NCBI GenBank assembly: GCA_020431405.1
Contig: JAGQIK010000373.1
Coordinates: 1 to 64,000, forward strand
DNA from: Myxococcales bacterium
GTDB lineage: Bacteria > Myxococcota_A > Polyangia > GCA-2747355
Reading direction: 5' to 3'
DNA length: 64,000 nucleotides
Part shown: one piece after another, positions 41,713 to 51,214 of the stretch
Position numbering within the stretch: the first letter of the stretch is position 1
Layout of the letters: each line of letters begins with the position of its first letter
Notes under the pieces: model-generated
Databases searched by the model: none
The model's input: only the letters and a program-made list of their open reading frames with translations
What the model was told of the DNA's origin: nothing
Position numbers and translations under genes: made by a program

Positions 41713-42774
41713 CTATGGACACTTGCCGTTAGCGCCCGCGGCGTAGATCGCGTTGACCTGCGTCGTGGTCAGCGCGCTGGTGAACACCGCGAGCTCGTCG
41801 ATGTCGCCGTTGAAGTCGATAGGCACGCAGGTGTTGGGACACAGCGTCTGTCCGCCGATGCGCAGCATGTCTTCAGCGGGGAAGGTCAGCGTGCCCGTCA
41901 CGCCGCTGTGCAGCGCGATGCTGGCGTCGAGCGCGCCATCGACGTAGAGGCGCAGCTGTGTGTTGGTCAGATCGCGCACGAAGGCGACGTGGTGCGCGTT
42001 GCCATCGCTGATGGTGGCCGTGCCGTTGATCTGCTGGCTGCCGTTGAGGTCGGGTCCGCCCGAGTCGTCGTCGCGCAGCACGCCGCGCAGCTTGCCGCCG
42101 ACCAGATAGAAGCCCATCGACGCCGGCGATCCCGCCGTGCCGCCGGGACAGTTGAGCCCGCACTCGTACTGCGACGCGATGGTGACCTGCGTCGTCGCGG
42201 TGGTCTTGATCCAGGCCTCGACGGTGAAGGAGCCGCTGAAGACGTTGCCGAGCGCCGCGGGGATCTCGACGTAGTCGCCGCTGCCGTCGAACCTGAAGGC
42301 GTTGCCGACCACGCCGCTCGCGTAGGTGGTGTTGCCGCCGAGCGTGCCGTGATGGGCGCCGGTGGTCGAGTCGTTGGGGTTGTTCTCGCCGCGCCACCAG
42401 CCGACCAGCCCCGCGGGCGCCGTGGCGCACAGCGGCATGGTGTCGGGCGCGATATCGGGCGCGATGTCCGGTGCGATGTCCGGCGTCACGTCCGGCGTCA
42501 CGTCGGCTGCGATGTCCGGTGCGACGTCGGGCGCGATATCGGGCGCGATGTCCGGCGCGATATCGGGTGCCACATCGGGTGCGACGTCGGGCGCGACATC
42601 GGGCGTGGCGTCGAGGGCTTGATCGGGACCTTTGTCGACGCTGCTGTCGCGCCCCGTGTCGAGTCGCTGGTCGACACCCTTGTCGGCAGGCGCGGCGCTG
42701 TCGCCGCAGGCTGCGACGAGCGTCGCAGAGATGACGAGACAGCCGAGCACACGCAGCCTACGCCTACGCCTCAT
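41713..42774 (-). CDS. LamG/concanavalin-like lipoprotein with PD(I/V)A repeats
   Basis: A 353-residue lipoprotein (signal ending AAC). Residues 60-120 are a low-complexity array of Pro-Asp-Ile/Val-Ala units. A C-terminal laminin-G/concanavalin-like domain follows, with LVGWWRGENNPNDSTTGAHH, YVEIPAALGNVFSGSFTVEA and FNGDIDELAVFTSALTTTQV. Such domains bind carbohydrate or protein. The start at 42774 gives the signal peptide and follows AGGAAGGG. It lies downstream of the GAF sigma-54 activator gene on the same strand, 79 bases away. The Asp/Pro stalk probably holds the domain away from the membrane. Confidence 0.83.
   Translation of the reverse strand: MRRRRRLRVLGCLVISATLVAACGDSAAPADKGVDQRLDTGRDSSVDKGPDQALDATPDVAPDVAPDVAPDIAPDIAPDIAPDVAPDIAADVTPDVTPDIAPDIAPDIAPDTMPLCATAPAGLVGWWRGENNPNDSTTGAHHGTLGGNTTYASGVVGNAFRFDGSGDYVEIPAALGNVFSGSFTVEAWIKTTATTQVTIASQYECGLNCPGGTAGSPASMGFYLVGGKLRGVLRDDDSGGPDLNGSQQINGTATISDGNAHHVAFVRDLTNTQLRLYVDGALDASIALHSGVTGTLTFPAEDMLRIGGQTLCPNTCVPIDFNGDIDELAVFTSALTTTQVNAIYAAGANGKCP
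42441..42608. repeat. In-frame 12-bp tandem repeat array in the LamG lipoprotein gene
   Basis: About 14 imperfect 12-bp units with core GGGCGCGATATC, GGTGCGATGTCC or GGGTGCGACGTC. Each encodes Pro-Asp-(Ile/Val)-Ala or a Thr variant on the minus strand. Such arrays vary in copy number by slippage. There are no spacers, so this is not CRISPR. Confidence 0.8.
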
Positions 42775-42853
42775 ATCGATACCCTTCCTGTAACGTGATG
42801 CTGGCGCGAGTACATCACCGACGGCAAAAGTCGGCAACCTCGCCTACGGATCG

Positions 42854-44359
<1,506 letters not shown>

Positions 44360-44403
44360 CGTACGGCTGACACTTTCGCCGGGCAAGGCGTGCAGGTCGG
44401 GCC

Positions 44404-45339
44404 TCAGAGGTGCACCCCGTCGCGCGCCGCATCGCCACGCGTCATCGCAGCCCCGGCGCTGCCCTTGGCCTCGCCGCGCGTGTCGAGCGTCAACACCAGC
44501 CCTTCGCGCGCCGCGCGCGCACCGGCGAAGCGTGCGCGCGCCGTCGCCTCGATGGCCGCCACCGCGTCGTCATCGCGCGTGGGGTCGTGATGAAAGAGCA
44601 CCAGCGCGCGCGCGCGCGCGGCCTCGGCCAGCTCGCAGCCCTTCAGCCAGGTGCTGTGGCCCCAGCCGACGCGCTGCGGATATTCCTCGGGCGTGTACTG
44701 CGCGTCGTAGATCAACACGTCCGCGTTGGCGGCAAGCTCGAGCAGCGCCGCGTCGAGTCCGTGCTCGGGGTGCTCGGTGTCGCTGGCGTAGACCACCGCG
44801 CGGCCGGCGTGCTCGAGGCGATAGCCGATGGCGCCGCCCGGATGCGAGAGCGGCGCCGTGCGCACGGTGATGGCGCCGATGCGCAGCGTGGCGCCGGGGC
44901 GGATCGGCTCGAAGGAGAGGCGCGCGCCCATCACCTCGAGGCTCACCGGGAAGGTCGGCCCCGACATCTGCTTGGCCAGCGCGGCGTGCAGGTCGGCGGG
45001 GCCGAGCATGCGCACGCGGCTTCGCGGGTTATAGAGCGGCCCGCAGAAGGGTACGCCTTGGATGTGGTCCCAGTGCAGGTGAGAAAACAGCAGGTGTGCG
45101 TCGAGCGGCAGCGCACCATGCGCGGTGCCGAGCTGTCTCAGTCCCGAGCCGCCGTCGATGATGACGCGCTCGCCGGCGAGGTTGACCTCGACGCAGCTGG
45201 TGTTGCCGCCGACTTGGGCGGTGTGAGGTCCGGGGGAAGGGATGCTGCCGCGCACGCCCCAGAAGCGGACGCTGTCTGCGGCTTCGTTGGCTTCGTTGGC
45301 TTCGTTGCTAGCCGTGGTGGGGTTTTGCTGCTGTTTCAT
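44404..45339 (-). CDS. Metallo-beta-lactamase-fold hydrolase
   Basis: A 311-residue cytoplasmic MBL-fold enzyme. Metal-binding motifs HLHWDH (HxHxDH), a later His in SHPGGAIGYR, an Asp in YASDTEH, and a His in FHHDP are visible. The N-terminal VRFWGVRGSIPSPG with GGNTSCVEV is typical of the phosphodiesterase/RNase Z-like branch. The substrate may be a cyclic nucleotide or a tRNA-like phosphodiester; this is inference. An N-terminal Asn-Glu-Ala repeat (NEANEANEA) precedes the fold. AAGGAGG stands 5 bases before the ATG. A sigma-54-type promoter sits 35-50 bases upstream of the start, and a GAF activator gene follows. Confidence 0.88.
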   Translation of the reverse strand: MKQQQNPTTASNEANEANEAADSVRFWGVRGSIPSPGPHTAQVGGNTSCVEVNLAGERVIIDGGSGLRQLGTAHGALPLDAHLLFSHLHWDHIQGVPFCGPLYNPRSRVRMLGPADLHAALAKQMSGPTFPVSLEVMGARLSFEPIRPGATLRIGAITVRTAPLSHPGGAIGYRLEHAGRAVVYASDTEHPEHGLDAALLELAANADVLIYDAQYTPEEYPQRVGWGHSTWLKGCELAEAARARALVLFHHDPTRDDDAVAAIEATARARFAGARAAREGLVLTLDTRGEAKGSAGAAMTRGDAARDGVHL

Positions 45340-45373
45340 GATGCCTCCTTCGGCGCGTTCGCCAAGGAGACAT

Positions 45374-45389
45374 CGCAAGAGTGATGCCA
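45374..45389 (-). promoter_or_regulatory. Sigma-54-type promoter for the MBL hydrolase gene
   Basis: The minus strand reads TGGCATCACTCTTGCG. TGGC and TTGC are in place with correct spacing. The predicted start near 45363 gives a leader of about 24 bases with the strong AAGGAGG site. The GAF activator is the nearest candidate regulator. Confidence 0.5.
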
Positions 45390-45396
45390 CGCACAA

Positions 45397-45414
45397 GGGC
45401 GCGTGATCGCGCCC
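45397..45414. other. 7-bp perfect inverted repeat near the MBL promoter
   Basis: GGGCGCG-TGAT-CGCGCCC. It lies just upstream of the sigma-54 promoter and downstream of the ThuA-like lipoprotein gene. It could be an activator site or part of that gene's 3' end. Confidence 0.4.
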
Positions 45415-45427
45415 GTGCGCACGCACG

Positions 45428-45448
45428 GCTGCACCAAAGCGGTGCAGC
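45428..45448 (-). terminator. 8-bp stem-loop after the ThuA-like lipoprotein gene
   Basis: GCTGCACC and GGTGCAGC pair around AAAGC. It begins 9 bases beyond the stop at 45457. No T-run follows on the minus strand. The alternative reading is an enhancer site for the promoter at 45374-45389. Confidence 0.42.
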
Positions 45449-45456
45449 GCGTCGGC

Positions 45457-46782
45457 CTACTGGATCGGTTTGACGCAGTTGGCGATGTCGAAGATCAGGT
45501 ACTCGAGGATGCGGTCCTGCGGCGAAGCGCTGGCGCCGCAGTACTGCGGATACGGCTTGGGATCGGGGAACAGCCCGAGCTCGTCGTCGCGGCCCTCGGT
45601 GTGGTAGCTCGAAAAGAGGATCTTGCCGCAGTTTTTGAAGTTGTACGTCACCGTGAGCGGACGTGTGCCGCTGACGCTGCTGTCGCGCGACTGGATGTTG
45701 CCCTCGACCCAGACCTTCACGTCCTTGTGAAGCTTGTGCATGATCACCCAGTCGATGAGGAAGTGCTCGATCTGAGCGCGGCCGTTGTTGATCGTGCTGG
45801 GGAACAGGCCGAGCCACTGCGCCATCTTGCTGTCTTTGATCGTGCCGCTGACGGTCAGACCGCCCATGCCGATCGCCGCCGCGTCCTTGGTCTCCGGCGA
45901 GTCGCCCGACGGGCCCGGCTCGAAGTCGATGAACGGCGCCAGCGAAGGCAGCTGCTCGATCCAGTCGTAGCTCCAGTCGGTGATGTACAGGCGGCCGCCC
46001 GACTGCACGTACGCCTCGAGGTTCTGGCGTACGCCCGGCTTGGCCAGCTCCGTCTCGAAGGTGTTGTTGGTGCAGTTGATGAAGACGATGTTGTAGGTCT
46101 TGAGCTTGTTGAGGTCGTTGACCAGCGTGCTGAAGTTGGGCAGCGGCGTGGTCGGTGACTTGAGCTGGTCGGCGCCCTCGTAGAGATCGAAGGCGCTGTC
46201 GTCGAGCCCGATCTTGCGCAGCACGCACTCCATCTTGTCGAAGTCGCCGGTGGCGACGGCGATCTTGGGCACGGCGTCGGCGCGGTGGTTCTCGCCGTCT
46301 TTGCGCGGCAGGCGGCTGATGGTCGCCGGCACGTCGAGGGTGGTGTTGGGCGGGATGTCGAGCTCGTGCACGCGGCGGAAGCGTCCGTTCTGGAACACCA
46401 CCACGCGCTTGCCGGGGCAGACGCGCATCTCGAAGGTGCCGTCGCCCTCGGTGGTGGTGAACCACAGGTTGTCGGCGCTGCCGAACGTGCCGCAGACCTC
46501 GCACTTGACCTCGGGCACGAACAGCTCGGGCACGCTCGCCGGCACGAAGACCGACGCGCCCGGCACCGGGTCTTGTCCGTTGGGCGCGAAGACGGTGCCC
46601 TTGAGGATCGTCTCCTGACCGGGACAGCTCGGCGTGATCGGGCCGCCGCCGTCGCCGCCGCCGTAGCCGCTGCCGTCGGAGGTGCCCGTGCCGCCGCCGT
46701 CGCCCGGATCGAAGTCCGTGTTGGCGCAGCCGGCGATAGCGGTGATCAGAGAGAGCGCGACGACCGAAGTAAGTCTAAGCAT
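45457..46782 (-). CDS. Lipoprotein with a ThuA/glutamine-amidotransferase-like domain
   Basis: A 441-residue lipoprotein (lipobox AIAGC) with a Gly/Asp-rich linker. Residues 65-165 resemble a carboxypeptidase-regulatory-like beta domain (ILKGTVFAPNGQDPVPGASV, with VKCEVCG and FEMRVCPGKRV). The later part has YNIVFINCTNNTF and VQSGGRLYITDWSYDWIE, which recall ThuA or class I amidotransferase-like folds without a clear catalytic triad. AGGAG lies upstream of the ATG and a good sigma-70 promoter precedes it. It probably acts in the periplasm or on the surface; the substrate is unknown. It is divergent from the SDR gene. Confidence 0.8.
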   Translation of the reverse strand: MLRLTSVVALSLITAIAGCANTDFDPGDGGGTGTSDGSGYGGGDGGGPITPSCPGQETILKGTVFAPNGQDPVPGASVFVPASVPELFVPEVKCEVCGTFGSADNLWFTTTEGDGTFEMRVCPGKRVVVFQNGRFRRVHELDIPPNTTLDVPATISRLPRKDGENHRADAVPKIAVATGDFDKMECVLRKIGLDDSAFDLYEGADQLKSPTTPLPNFSTLVNDLNKLKTYNIVFINCTNNTFETELAKPGVRQNLEAYVQSGGRLYITDWSYDWIEQLPSLAPFIDFEPGPSGDSPETKDAAAIGMGGLTVSGTIKDSKMAQWLGLFPSTINNGRAQIEHFLIDWVIMHKLHKDVKVWVEGNIQSRDSSVSGTRPLTVTYNFKNCGKILFSSYHTEGRDDELGLFPDPKPYPQYCGASASPQDRILEYLIFDIANCVKPIQ

Positions 46783-46832
46783 GCCGATACAGCTCCTGTG
46801 GACACACACTTTTCAGCACATGGGGACGGAGG

Positions 46833-46861
46833 ATCATCCACAGCACGGTGCGGTGTGTCAA
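46833..46861 (-). promoter_or_regulatory. Sigma-70 promoter for the ThuA-like lipoprotein gene
   Basis: The minus strand has TTGACA (46861-46856), 17 bases, then GATGAT (46838-46833). The -35 is a perfect match. The leader to the ATG at 46782 is about 44 bases. Confidence 0.58.
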
Positions 46862-46909
46862 ACGGTCATAACGGTTTAGGATACGAGCCCTCATCACGGG
46901 AGGCGAGCC

Positions 46910-47728
46910 ATGAGCGGCATTTTTGCGCCAGGACTGCTCCAAGGGCAGTCCTGGCTGGTCACAGGCGGCGGTACGGGCATCGGCAAGGCGACCGCCGAGC
47001 TGGCGGCCTCGCTCGGCGCGCGCGTGGTGATCGCCAGCCGCAAGCTCGAAAACGTCGAGCCCGCGGCGCGCGAGATCTCCGATGCCGCGGCCGCGGCGGG
47101 CGGCAGCTGCAGCGCGGTGACGTGCGACATCCGCGAGCCCGAGCAGGTCGAGGGCATGGTCGACGCCGTGCTCGAGCGTCACGACGGCGCCCTCGACGTG
47201 TTGATCAACAACGCCGGCGGCCAGTTTCCGTCGCCCGCGCTTTCGATGTCGGTCAACGGCTTCAACGCGGTGATCCGCAACAACCTCAGCGGCACGTTCT
47301 ACGTCACGCAGGCGGTGGCCAAGAAGGTGATGGTGCCCGGCGGCAAAGGCGGCGCCATCGTCAACGTCATCGCCAACATCTATCGCGGCTTCGCAGGCAT
47401 GGCGCACACCGGCGCCGCGCGCGCGGGCGTCGACAACCTCACCAAGTCGCTGGCCGTCGAGTGGGCGGCGCACAAGATCCGCGTCAACGCCGTGGCGCCC
47501 GGCATCATCATGACCAGCGGCATGAAGCAGTATCCGCCCGAGCTGGTGCGGCAGAGCCGCAAGACGATCCCCTTCAAGCGCCTCGGCAGCGCCGAAGAGG
47601 TGGCCGAGCCGATCGTCTTTCTGGCCTCGCCGGGCGCGAGCTACATCTCGGGCGAGACGCTCTACGTCGACGGCGCGGCGCGCCTGTGGGGCGATCTGTT
47701 TCCGATCCCCGATCCGAAGGACGAGTGA
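46910..47728 (+). CDS. Short-chain dehydrogenase/reductase, dienoyl-CoA reductase-like
   Basis: A 272-residue SDR. The NAD(P) motif TGGGTGIG is at 18-25 and NNAGG near residue 100. Where most SDRs have YxxxK, this protein reads MAHTGAARAGVDNLTKSLAV, lacking the Tyr but keeping the Lys position. This matches the 2,4-dienoyl-CoA/trans-2-enoyl-CoA reductase branch rather than a classical alcohol dehydrogenase. A role in fatty-acid metabolism is likely. GGGAGG precedes the ATG. It is convergent with the FGE-fusion gene, whose stop lies 6 bases beyond its own. Confidence 0.9.
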   Translation: MSGIFAPGLLQGQSWLVTGGGTGIGKATAELAASLGARVVIASRKLENVEPAAREISDAAAAAGGSCSAVTCDIREPEQVEGMVDAVLERHDGALDVLINNAGGQFPSPALSMSVNGFNAVIRNNLSGTFYVTQAVAKKVMVPGGKGGAIVNVIANIYRGFAGMAHTGAARAGVDNLTKSLAVEWAAHKIRVNAVAPGIIMTSGMKQYPPELVRQSRKTIPFKRLGSAEEVAEPIVFLASPGASYISGETLYVDGAARLWGDLFPIPDPKDE

Positions 47729-47734
47729 GCGGAG

Positions 47735-49831
47735 CTACACGTTGATGCTGTAGCGGCGCAGGCGCGCGCGCAGGCCGTTGCGCGAGAGGCCGAGCCGGCG
47801 CGCGGTGCGCGAGATGTTGTTGTGCTCTTCGCGCAGCGTGCGCGACAGCAGCTCGCGCTCGAGCGCGCTGACCGCCTCGTCGAGCGTGGCGTGCTCGCGC
47901 GCGGCGACGGCGCCGGCGGCGGCGACCGTGGTCGTCGCGGGCGCGTCGGGTGACGGCAGCGCGGCGGCGTCGCCGATGCGTAGCGCCAGCGCGATGGCGT
48001 CGGCACCCTCGCCGGCGACCAATCGCTCGTCGTCGGCGAAGGCGTCGGCGGCGAAGCGGCGCTGCAGCAGCACGCAGCGGCGCGCGCCGGGCAGCGGGAT
48101 CGCGAGCATCGGCCCGAGGTCGATGGTGCGCGCTTGGCGCAGCGCAGCGTGCACGATCTCGGCGTCGTACTGCTGGTCGCTGCGCGGGATCTCTTCGGCG
48201 CCGGCGGTGCGGCAGCACAGCGCGGTGAGCTTGCCGTCGGCGACGCGCTCGATGACGAAGCCGCGTTCGGCGTGCGACAGCGCGACGACACGCTCGAGCA
48301 GCTCGCCGAGCACGTGGTCGGCGTCGCTGGTGGTCAGCTCGCGCGCGCTGCCGAACAGCGCGCTGCGCGCGGCCGCGAGATCGACGGGGCGGCGGCGCGG
48401 GTTGCTCGGCGCCTCGATGGTCGGCACCATCGGCGGCGTGATCGTGTCGCCTCCGCCCGGCGCGAGCGGCCGTACGGTGCGGAAGCCCACGCTGGGCATC
48501 GCCTCGCCCGAGCCGACACGCATGCGTCGCGCGGCACGGCACGCGTCGCCCGTCTCCTCGAACGAGCCGCCGCGCACGACGTAGGCCTCGGCGTCGTCCG
48601 CTTCGTCCTCGCGCGTCTGCGTCCACTCCGAGACGAGGCCGGCCATGTCGCGTGCGCCGTAGATCGACATGTCGTGCTCGGCGCTGCCCACTGGCGCGAG
48701 GTGCGGCCGACCGGGGCGCGAGTTGCGCGCGTGACAGTACGATGCGTCGAAGACGTCGCCCCACGGGAAGGCGCGGCCATCGACGCCGCGGCAGGCCTTC
48801 TCCCACTGCTCTTCGGTCGGCAGATGGTGCACCACACCGGTGCGCGCCGAGAGCCATGTACAGTAGTCGGCGGCCGCCTCGTAGCTAATGCCGGTCACTG
48901 GCAGGCGTGGATCGGCGGCTTCGCGCGCGCCGTAGCGCGGCGTGTAGCGCAGCGCGCGGCCAGGATCGTCGGCGGCGACGTCGTCGAGGAACAGCAGGTA
49001 CTCGCCGATGGTCACCGGGTAGCGCGCGATGGCGAAGTTGTCGACGAACACGGCGCGCGGTGCGCCGCCGCCGGCGGCGTTCATGTCGCCGCCCATCTGA
49101 AAGCGTCCAGCCGGCACGTGCACGAAGTCGGGGCCGATGGCGCGGCCGGTGGTCAGCGAGACGTGGCTCGAGACGTGGCTGCCGCGCGTCATCTTGAGCG
49201 GCTTGCGCGTCGGCGCGTGGCCCTTGAGGCGCATTTCGATGACGTAGCTTCCGGGCGCGAGATCGATGGGGCCTACCGGCGTGACGCCGAGGTCGCGAAA
49301 GTCGCTCTCGACCAGCCGTCGCTGCTGCTGCTCGAGGCGCGCGATGCGCACGCGTGCGCCGGGCGGATCGCTCTCGAGGCTCAAGGTACCGGTGCCTTCG
49401 ATCAGATCAGCGTAGCGGCCGTCGTCGAGCTGGCCGAGCAGCGCGAGGTAGCTCTCGCAGGCCAGCTCGTCGCCGCGCTCTTCACTCCAGCTCGCCAGGT
49501 GCCAGTAGAACGCCGCCAGCTCGAGGCGCGTGTCCTCGCAGTCGGGGTCGGCGTCGAGCACGCGCTGGTAGTGCTCGACCACGGCGCTGACCTCGTGCTG
49601 GACGGTCTGCTCGGCGATGGGCAGCAGCTGCTCGGCCTCCCAGAGGCGTTCCTTCTTGGCGGGGCCGTCCCACGGCCTGACCTCGGCGTGCAAGGCGAAG
49701 AGCTCGTCGCGAAGTTGGTCGAGCTCGCACAGCTGTCGCTCGACGTCGTCGCGAAGTCGGCGGGCTTCGCCGAGCCAGGCGTTCTTGTCACCGCTGGGGG
49801 CCGAGGTCTGCAGAGGGAAGGTCAGGATCAT
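47735..49831 (-). CDS. FGE-sulfatase-like/GAF/Fis-HTH fusion protein
   Basis: A 698-residue cytoplasmic protein (no signal). The N-terminal 145 residues are helical and TPR-like. Residues about 145-225 look like a PEGA-type beta domain (LSLESDPPGARVRIARLEQQ, then LAPGSYVIEMRLKGH). Residues about 235-455 form a formylglycine-generating-enzyme/SUMF1 domain (PAGRFQMGGDM, LPTEEQWEKACRGVDGRAFP, VVRGGSFEE, VGFRTVRP). A GAF-like domain follows (about 500-630), then a Fis-type helix-turn-helix (NNISRTARRLGLSRNGLRAR). No AAA+ core or GAFTGA loop is present, so it is not a normal sigma-54 activator. The combination suggests a DNA-binding sensor with an FGE-type ligand module. AGGAGCTGGCA precedes the ATG. 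Confidence 0.87.
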   Translation of the reverse strand: MILTFPLQTSAPSGDKNAWLGEARRLRDDVERQLCELDQLRDELFALHAEVRPWDGPAKKERLWEAEQLLPIAEQTVQHEVSAVVEHYQRVLDADPDCEDTRLELAAFYWHLASWSEERGDELACESYLALLGQLDDGRYADLIEGTGTLSLESDPPGARVRIARLEQQQRRLVESDFRDLGVTPVGPIDLAPGSYVIEMRLKGHAPTRKPLKMTRGSHVSSHVSLTTGRAIGPDFVHVPAGRFQMGGDMNAAGGGAPRAVFVDNFAIARYPVTIGEYLLFLDDVAADDPGRALRYTPRYGAREAADPRLPVTGISYEAAADYCTWLSARTGVVHHLPTEEQWEKACRGVDGRAFPWGDVFDASYCHARNSRPGRPHLAPVGSAEHDMSIYGARDMAGLVSEWTQTREDEADDAEAYVVRGGSFEETGDACRAARRMRVGSGEAMPSVGFRTVRPLAPGGGDTITPPMVPTIEAPSNPRRRPVDLAAARSALFGSARELTTSDADHVLGELLERVVALSHAERGFVIERVADGKLTALCCRTAGAEEIPRSDQQYDAEIVHAALRQARTIDLGPMLAIPLPGARRCVLLQRRFAADAFADDERLVAGEGADAIALALRIGDAAALPSPDAPATTTVAAAGAVAAREHATLDEAVSALERELLSRTLREEHNNISRTARRLGLSRNGLRARLRRYSINV

Positions 49832-49854
49832 TGCCAGCTCCTGTCACCTGCAGG

Positions 49855-49870
49855 TGCAAGAAGTTGACCA
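49855..49870 (-). promoter_or_regulatory. Weak sigma-54-like element before the fusion gene
   Basis: The minus strand reads TGGTCAACTTCTTGCA; the GG and GC spacing and TTGCA are right but the upstream part is poor. The implied leader is only about 12 bases, which would cut into the Shine-Dalgarno sequence. Confidence 0.25.
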
Positions 49871-49892
49871 GGGGCTGGGCGCCGCTGGGGAC

Positions 49893-49915
49893 CTGTAATA
49901 TATAATATATAACAG
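49893..49915. promoter_or_regulatory. AT-rich 23-bp dyad upstream of the FGE-fusion gene
   Basis: CTGT and ACAG frame a 15-base AT-only core, with one mismatch in the whole dyad. It lies 62-84 bases upstream of the gene start. In a GC-rich genome a run of pure A/T is exceptional. It may be an operator or a bending site, and its TATATT elements could also supply a -10. Bases 49916-50014 hold no gene. Confidence 0.55.
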
Positions 49916-50014
49916 CTACTTATCGCTGCACAGGGTGTATCGCGGCGCGCCTGTGTCCGGGATCACGGGTCCCTAGTGCGGCAGCTGTGGTAGCCGTTTT
50001 GGCGAGACCGGTGG

Positions 50015-50611
50015 TCAGCGGATGCGCAGGCTCGACAGGTCGGGATCGCGGCGCGCGCGGGCCAGCCGGCGCCGCCCCAGCGGCGTTCCCAGCGTGGCGA
50101 GCTTGTGCAGGTATTGGCGCGCGAGCCCGTGCTTGCCGAGCAGCGCGGCGGCGCGCGCGGCGTTGTAGAGGATCGGCTCGAAGCTCGGGTCGATGGCCAT
50201 CCCGACCTGATACCAGGCCAGCGCCTCGGCGTAGCGGCGCTTCATATATAGCGTCGAGCCGTGGATGTCGGCCACGCTGGTGACCTCGCGCCGCGCGATG
50301 CCGCCCTTGAGCAGCGAGCGCGTCAGCCGCTGGGCGCGCGCGCGCGCCTCGGAGAGCTGCGCTGCGCTTGCCGAGCGCGCCGGGCCAGCGGCGTGCTGAG
50401 GCAGCTGGGGGTCGGTGGAGCGCCCGATGACGCTGCCCGCGGCGGCGACGGGCAGGGATGTGGGTGACTTGGCCAGGCGCTTGGTCGGCGCGGCCGCGGC
50501 GTACTCCGGCGTGCCGCTGCCGCCGAAGCTCGCCGTGGTTTCAGGGACCTCGGCGCGTTCGCGACAGCTCGCGAGCGCCAGCAGCAGCATCATCGAGACC
50601 CAGCGAGACAC
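50015..50611 (-). CDS. TPR-containing lipoprotein
   Basis: A lipoprotein of about 198 residues (LALASC lipobox). A Ser/Pro/Ala-rich linker runs to about residue 80. The C-terminal part has TPR-like helices: YMKRRYAEALAWYQVGMAID, PSFEPILYNAARAAALLGKH, GLARQYLHKLATLG. TPR domains mediate protein contacts, often in lipoprotein assembly or secretion. The start is GTG 50611 with AGG upstream; TTG 50617 is an alternative. It is divergent from the Pal/OmpA gene across 90 bases. Confidence 0.75.
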   Translation of the reverse strand: MSRWVSMMLLLALASCRERAEVPETTASFGGSGTPEYAAAAPTKRLAKSPTSLPVAAAGSVIGRSTDPQLPQHAAGPARSASAAQLSEARARAQRLTRSLLKGGIARREVTSVADIHGSTLYMKRRYAEALAWYQVGMAIDPSFEPILYNAARAAALLGKHGLARQYLHKLATLGTPLGRRRLARARRDPDLSSLRIR

Positions 50612-50701
50612 CCGCAAAGCCTAGCAGACACAGAAGTCCGCCAAGGGCTGCACATCGGAGCCAATTGGCGGTACAAATGGGGCCCAAAGAGGAGGCTCCA
50701 G

Positions 50702-51193
50702 ATGAACTCTCGCTGCCGCACCGCGATGACGTTTGCTGCAGCGCTGCTGCTTGCTGTCGGCTGCGCCCAGCCACCGCATCGCGCGGTCTACACCCCGCTC
50801 AACGTGCGGGCCGCCCGTCCAAAGCTCAAGCCGGTCGTGATGAAGAAGATCATCCAGATCAGCGAGCGAGTCGAGTTCGAGGTCAACAAGGCCGTGCTCA
50901 AGAAGGTCTCGTTCCACGTGCTCGATCAAGTCGTCGACGTGATGAAGAAGAACACCACCATCAAGCGTGTCGAGGTCCAGGGTCACACCGACTCCAGCGG
51001 CAGCCCCGACAAGAACATGTCGCTGTCGCAGGCGCGCGCCGAGTCGGTGATGAAGTACCTCATCACCAAGGGCATCGAGGCCGAGCGCCTGCAGGCCAAG
51101 GGCTATGGCCAGACCAAGCCCGTAGCGAGCAACGACACGCCGGAGGGTAAGCAGCAAAACCGCCGCGTCGAGTTTCACATCGTCGAGCAGTAG
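50702..51193 (+). CDS. OmpA/Pal-like peptidoglycan-binding lipoprotein
   Basis: A 163-residue lipoprotein (LLLAVGC, Cys at about 21). A single OmpA domain follows: ISERVEFEVNKAVLKKVSFH, GHTDSSGSPDKNMSLSQARA and GYGQTKPVASNDTPEGKQQN, then RRVEFHI. The Asp of GHTD and the Arg of NRRV, which contact peptidoglycan, are conserved. The protein tethers the outer membrane to the wall. No tol genes are adjacent, so it is a Pal-like protein rather than assigned Pal. GAGGAGG precedes the ATG. The AgmX-domain lipoprotein follows after 21 bases. Confidence 0.9.
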   Translation: MNSRCRTAMTFAAALLLAVGCAQPPHRAVYTPLNVRAARPKLKPVVMKKIIQISERVEFEVNKAVLKKVSFHVLDQVVDVMKKNTTIKRVEVQGHTDSSGSPDKNMSLSQARAESVMKYLITKGIEAERLQAKGYGQTKPVASNDTPEGKQQNRRVEFHIVEQ

Positions 51194-51214
51194 ACGACCA
51201 CCGGAGAACGCACC

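Noticed and set aside
42441-42608. A CRISPR-like repeat array
   Set aside because: Units are 12 bp, contiguous without spacers, in frame, and encode a Pro-Asp stalk. No cas genes are near.
46910-47728. The SDR as a 3-oxoacyl-ACP reductase (FabG)
   Set aside because: It lacks the catalytic Tyr of YxxxK and matches the dienoyl/enoyl-CoA reductase branch better.
49893-49915. The CTGT...ACAG element as a LexA/SOS box
   Set aside because: LexA boxes of that type have 8 bases between CTGT and ACAG. Here there are 15, and no SOS gene is adjacent.
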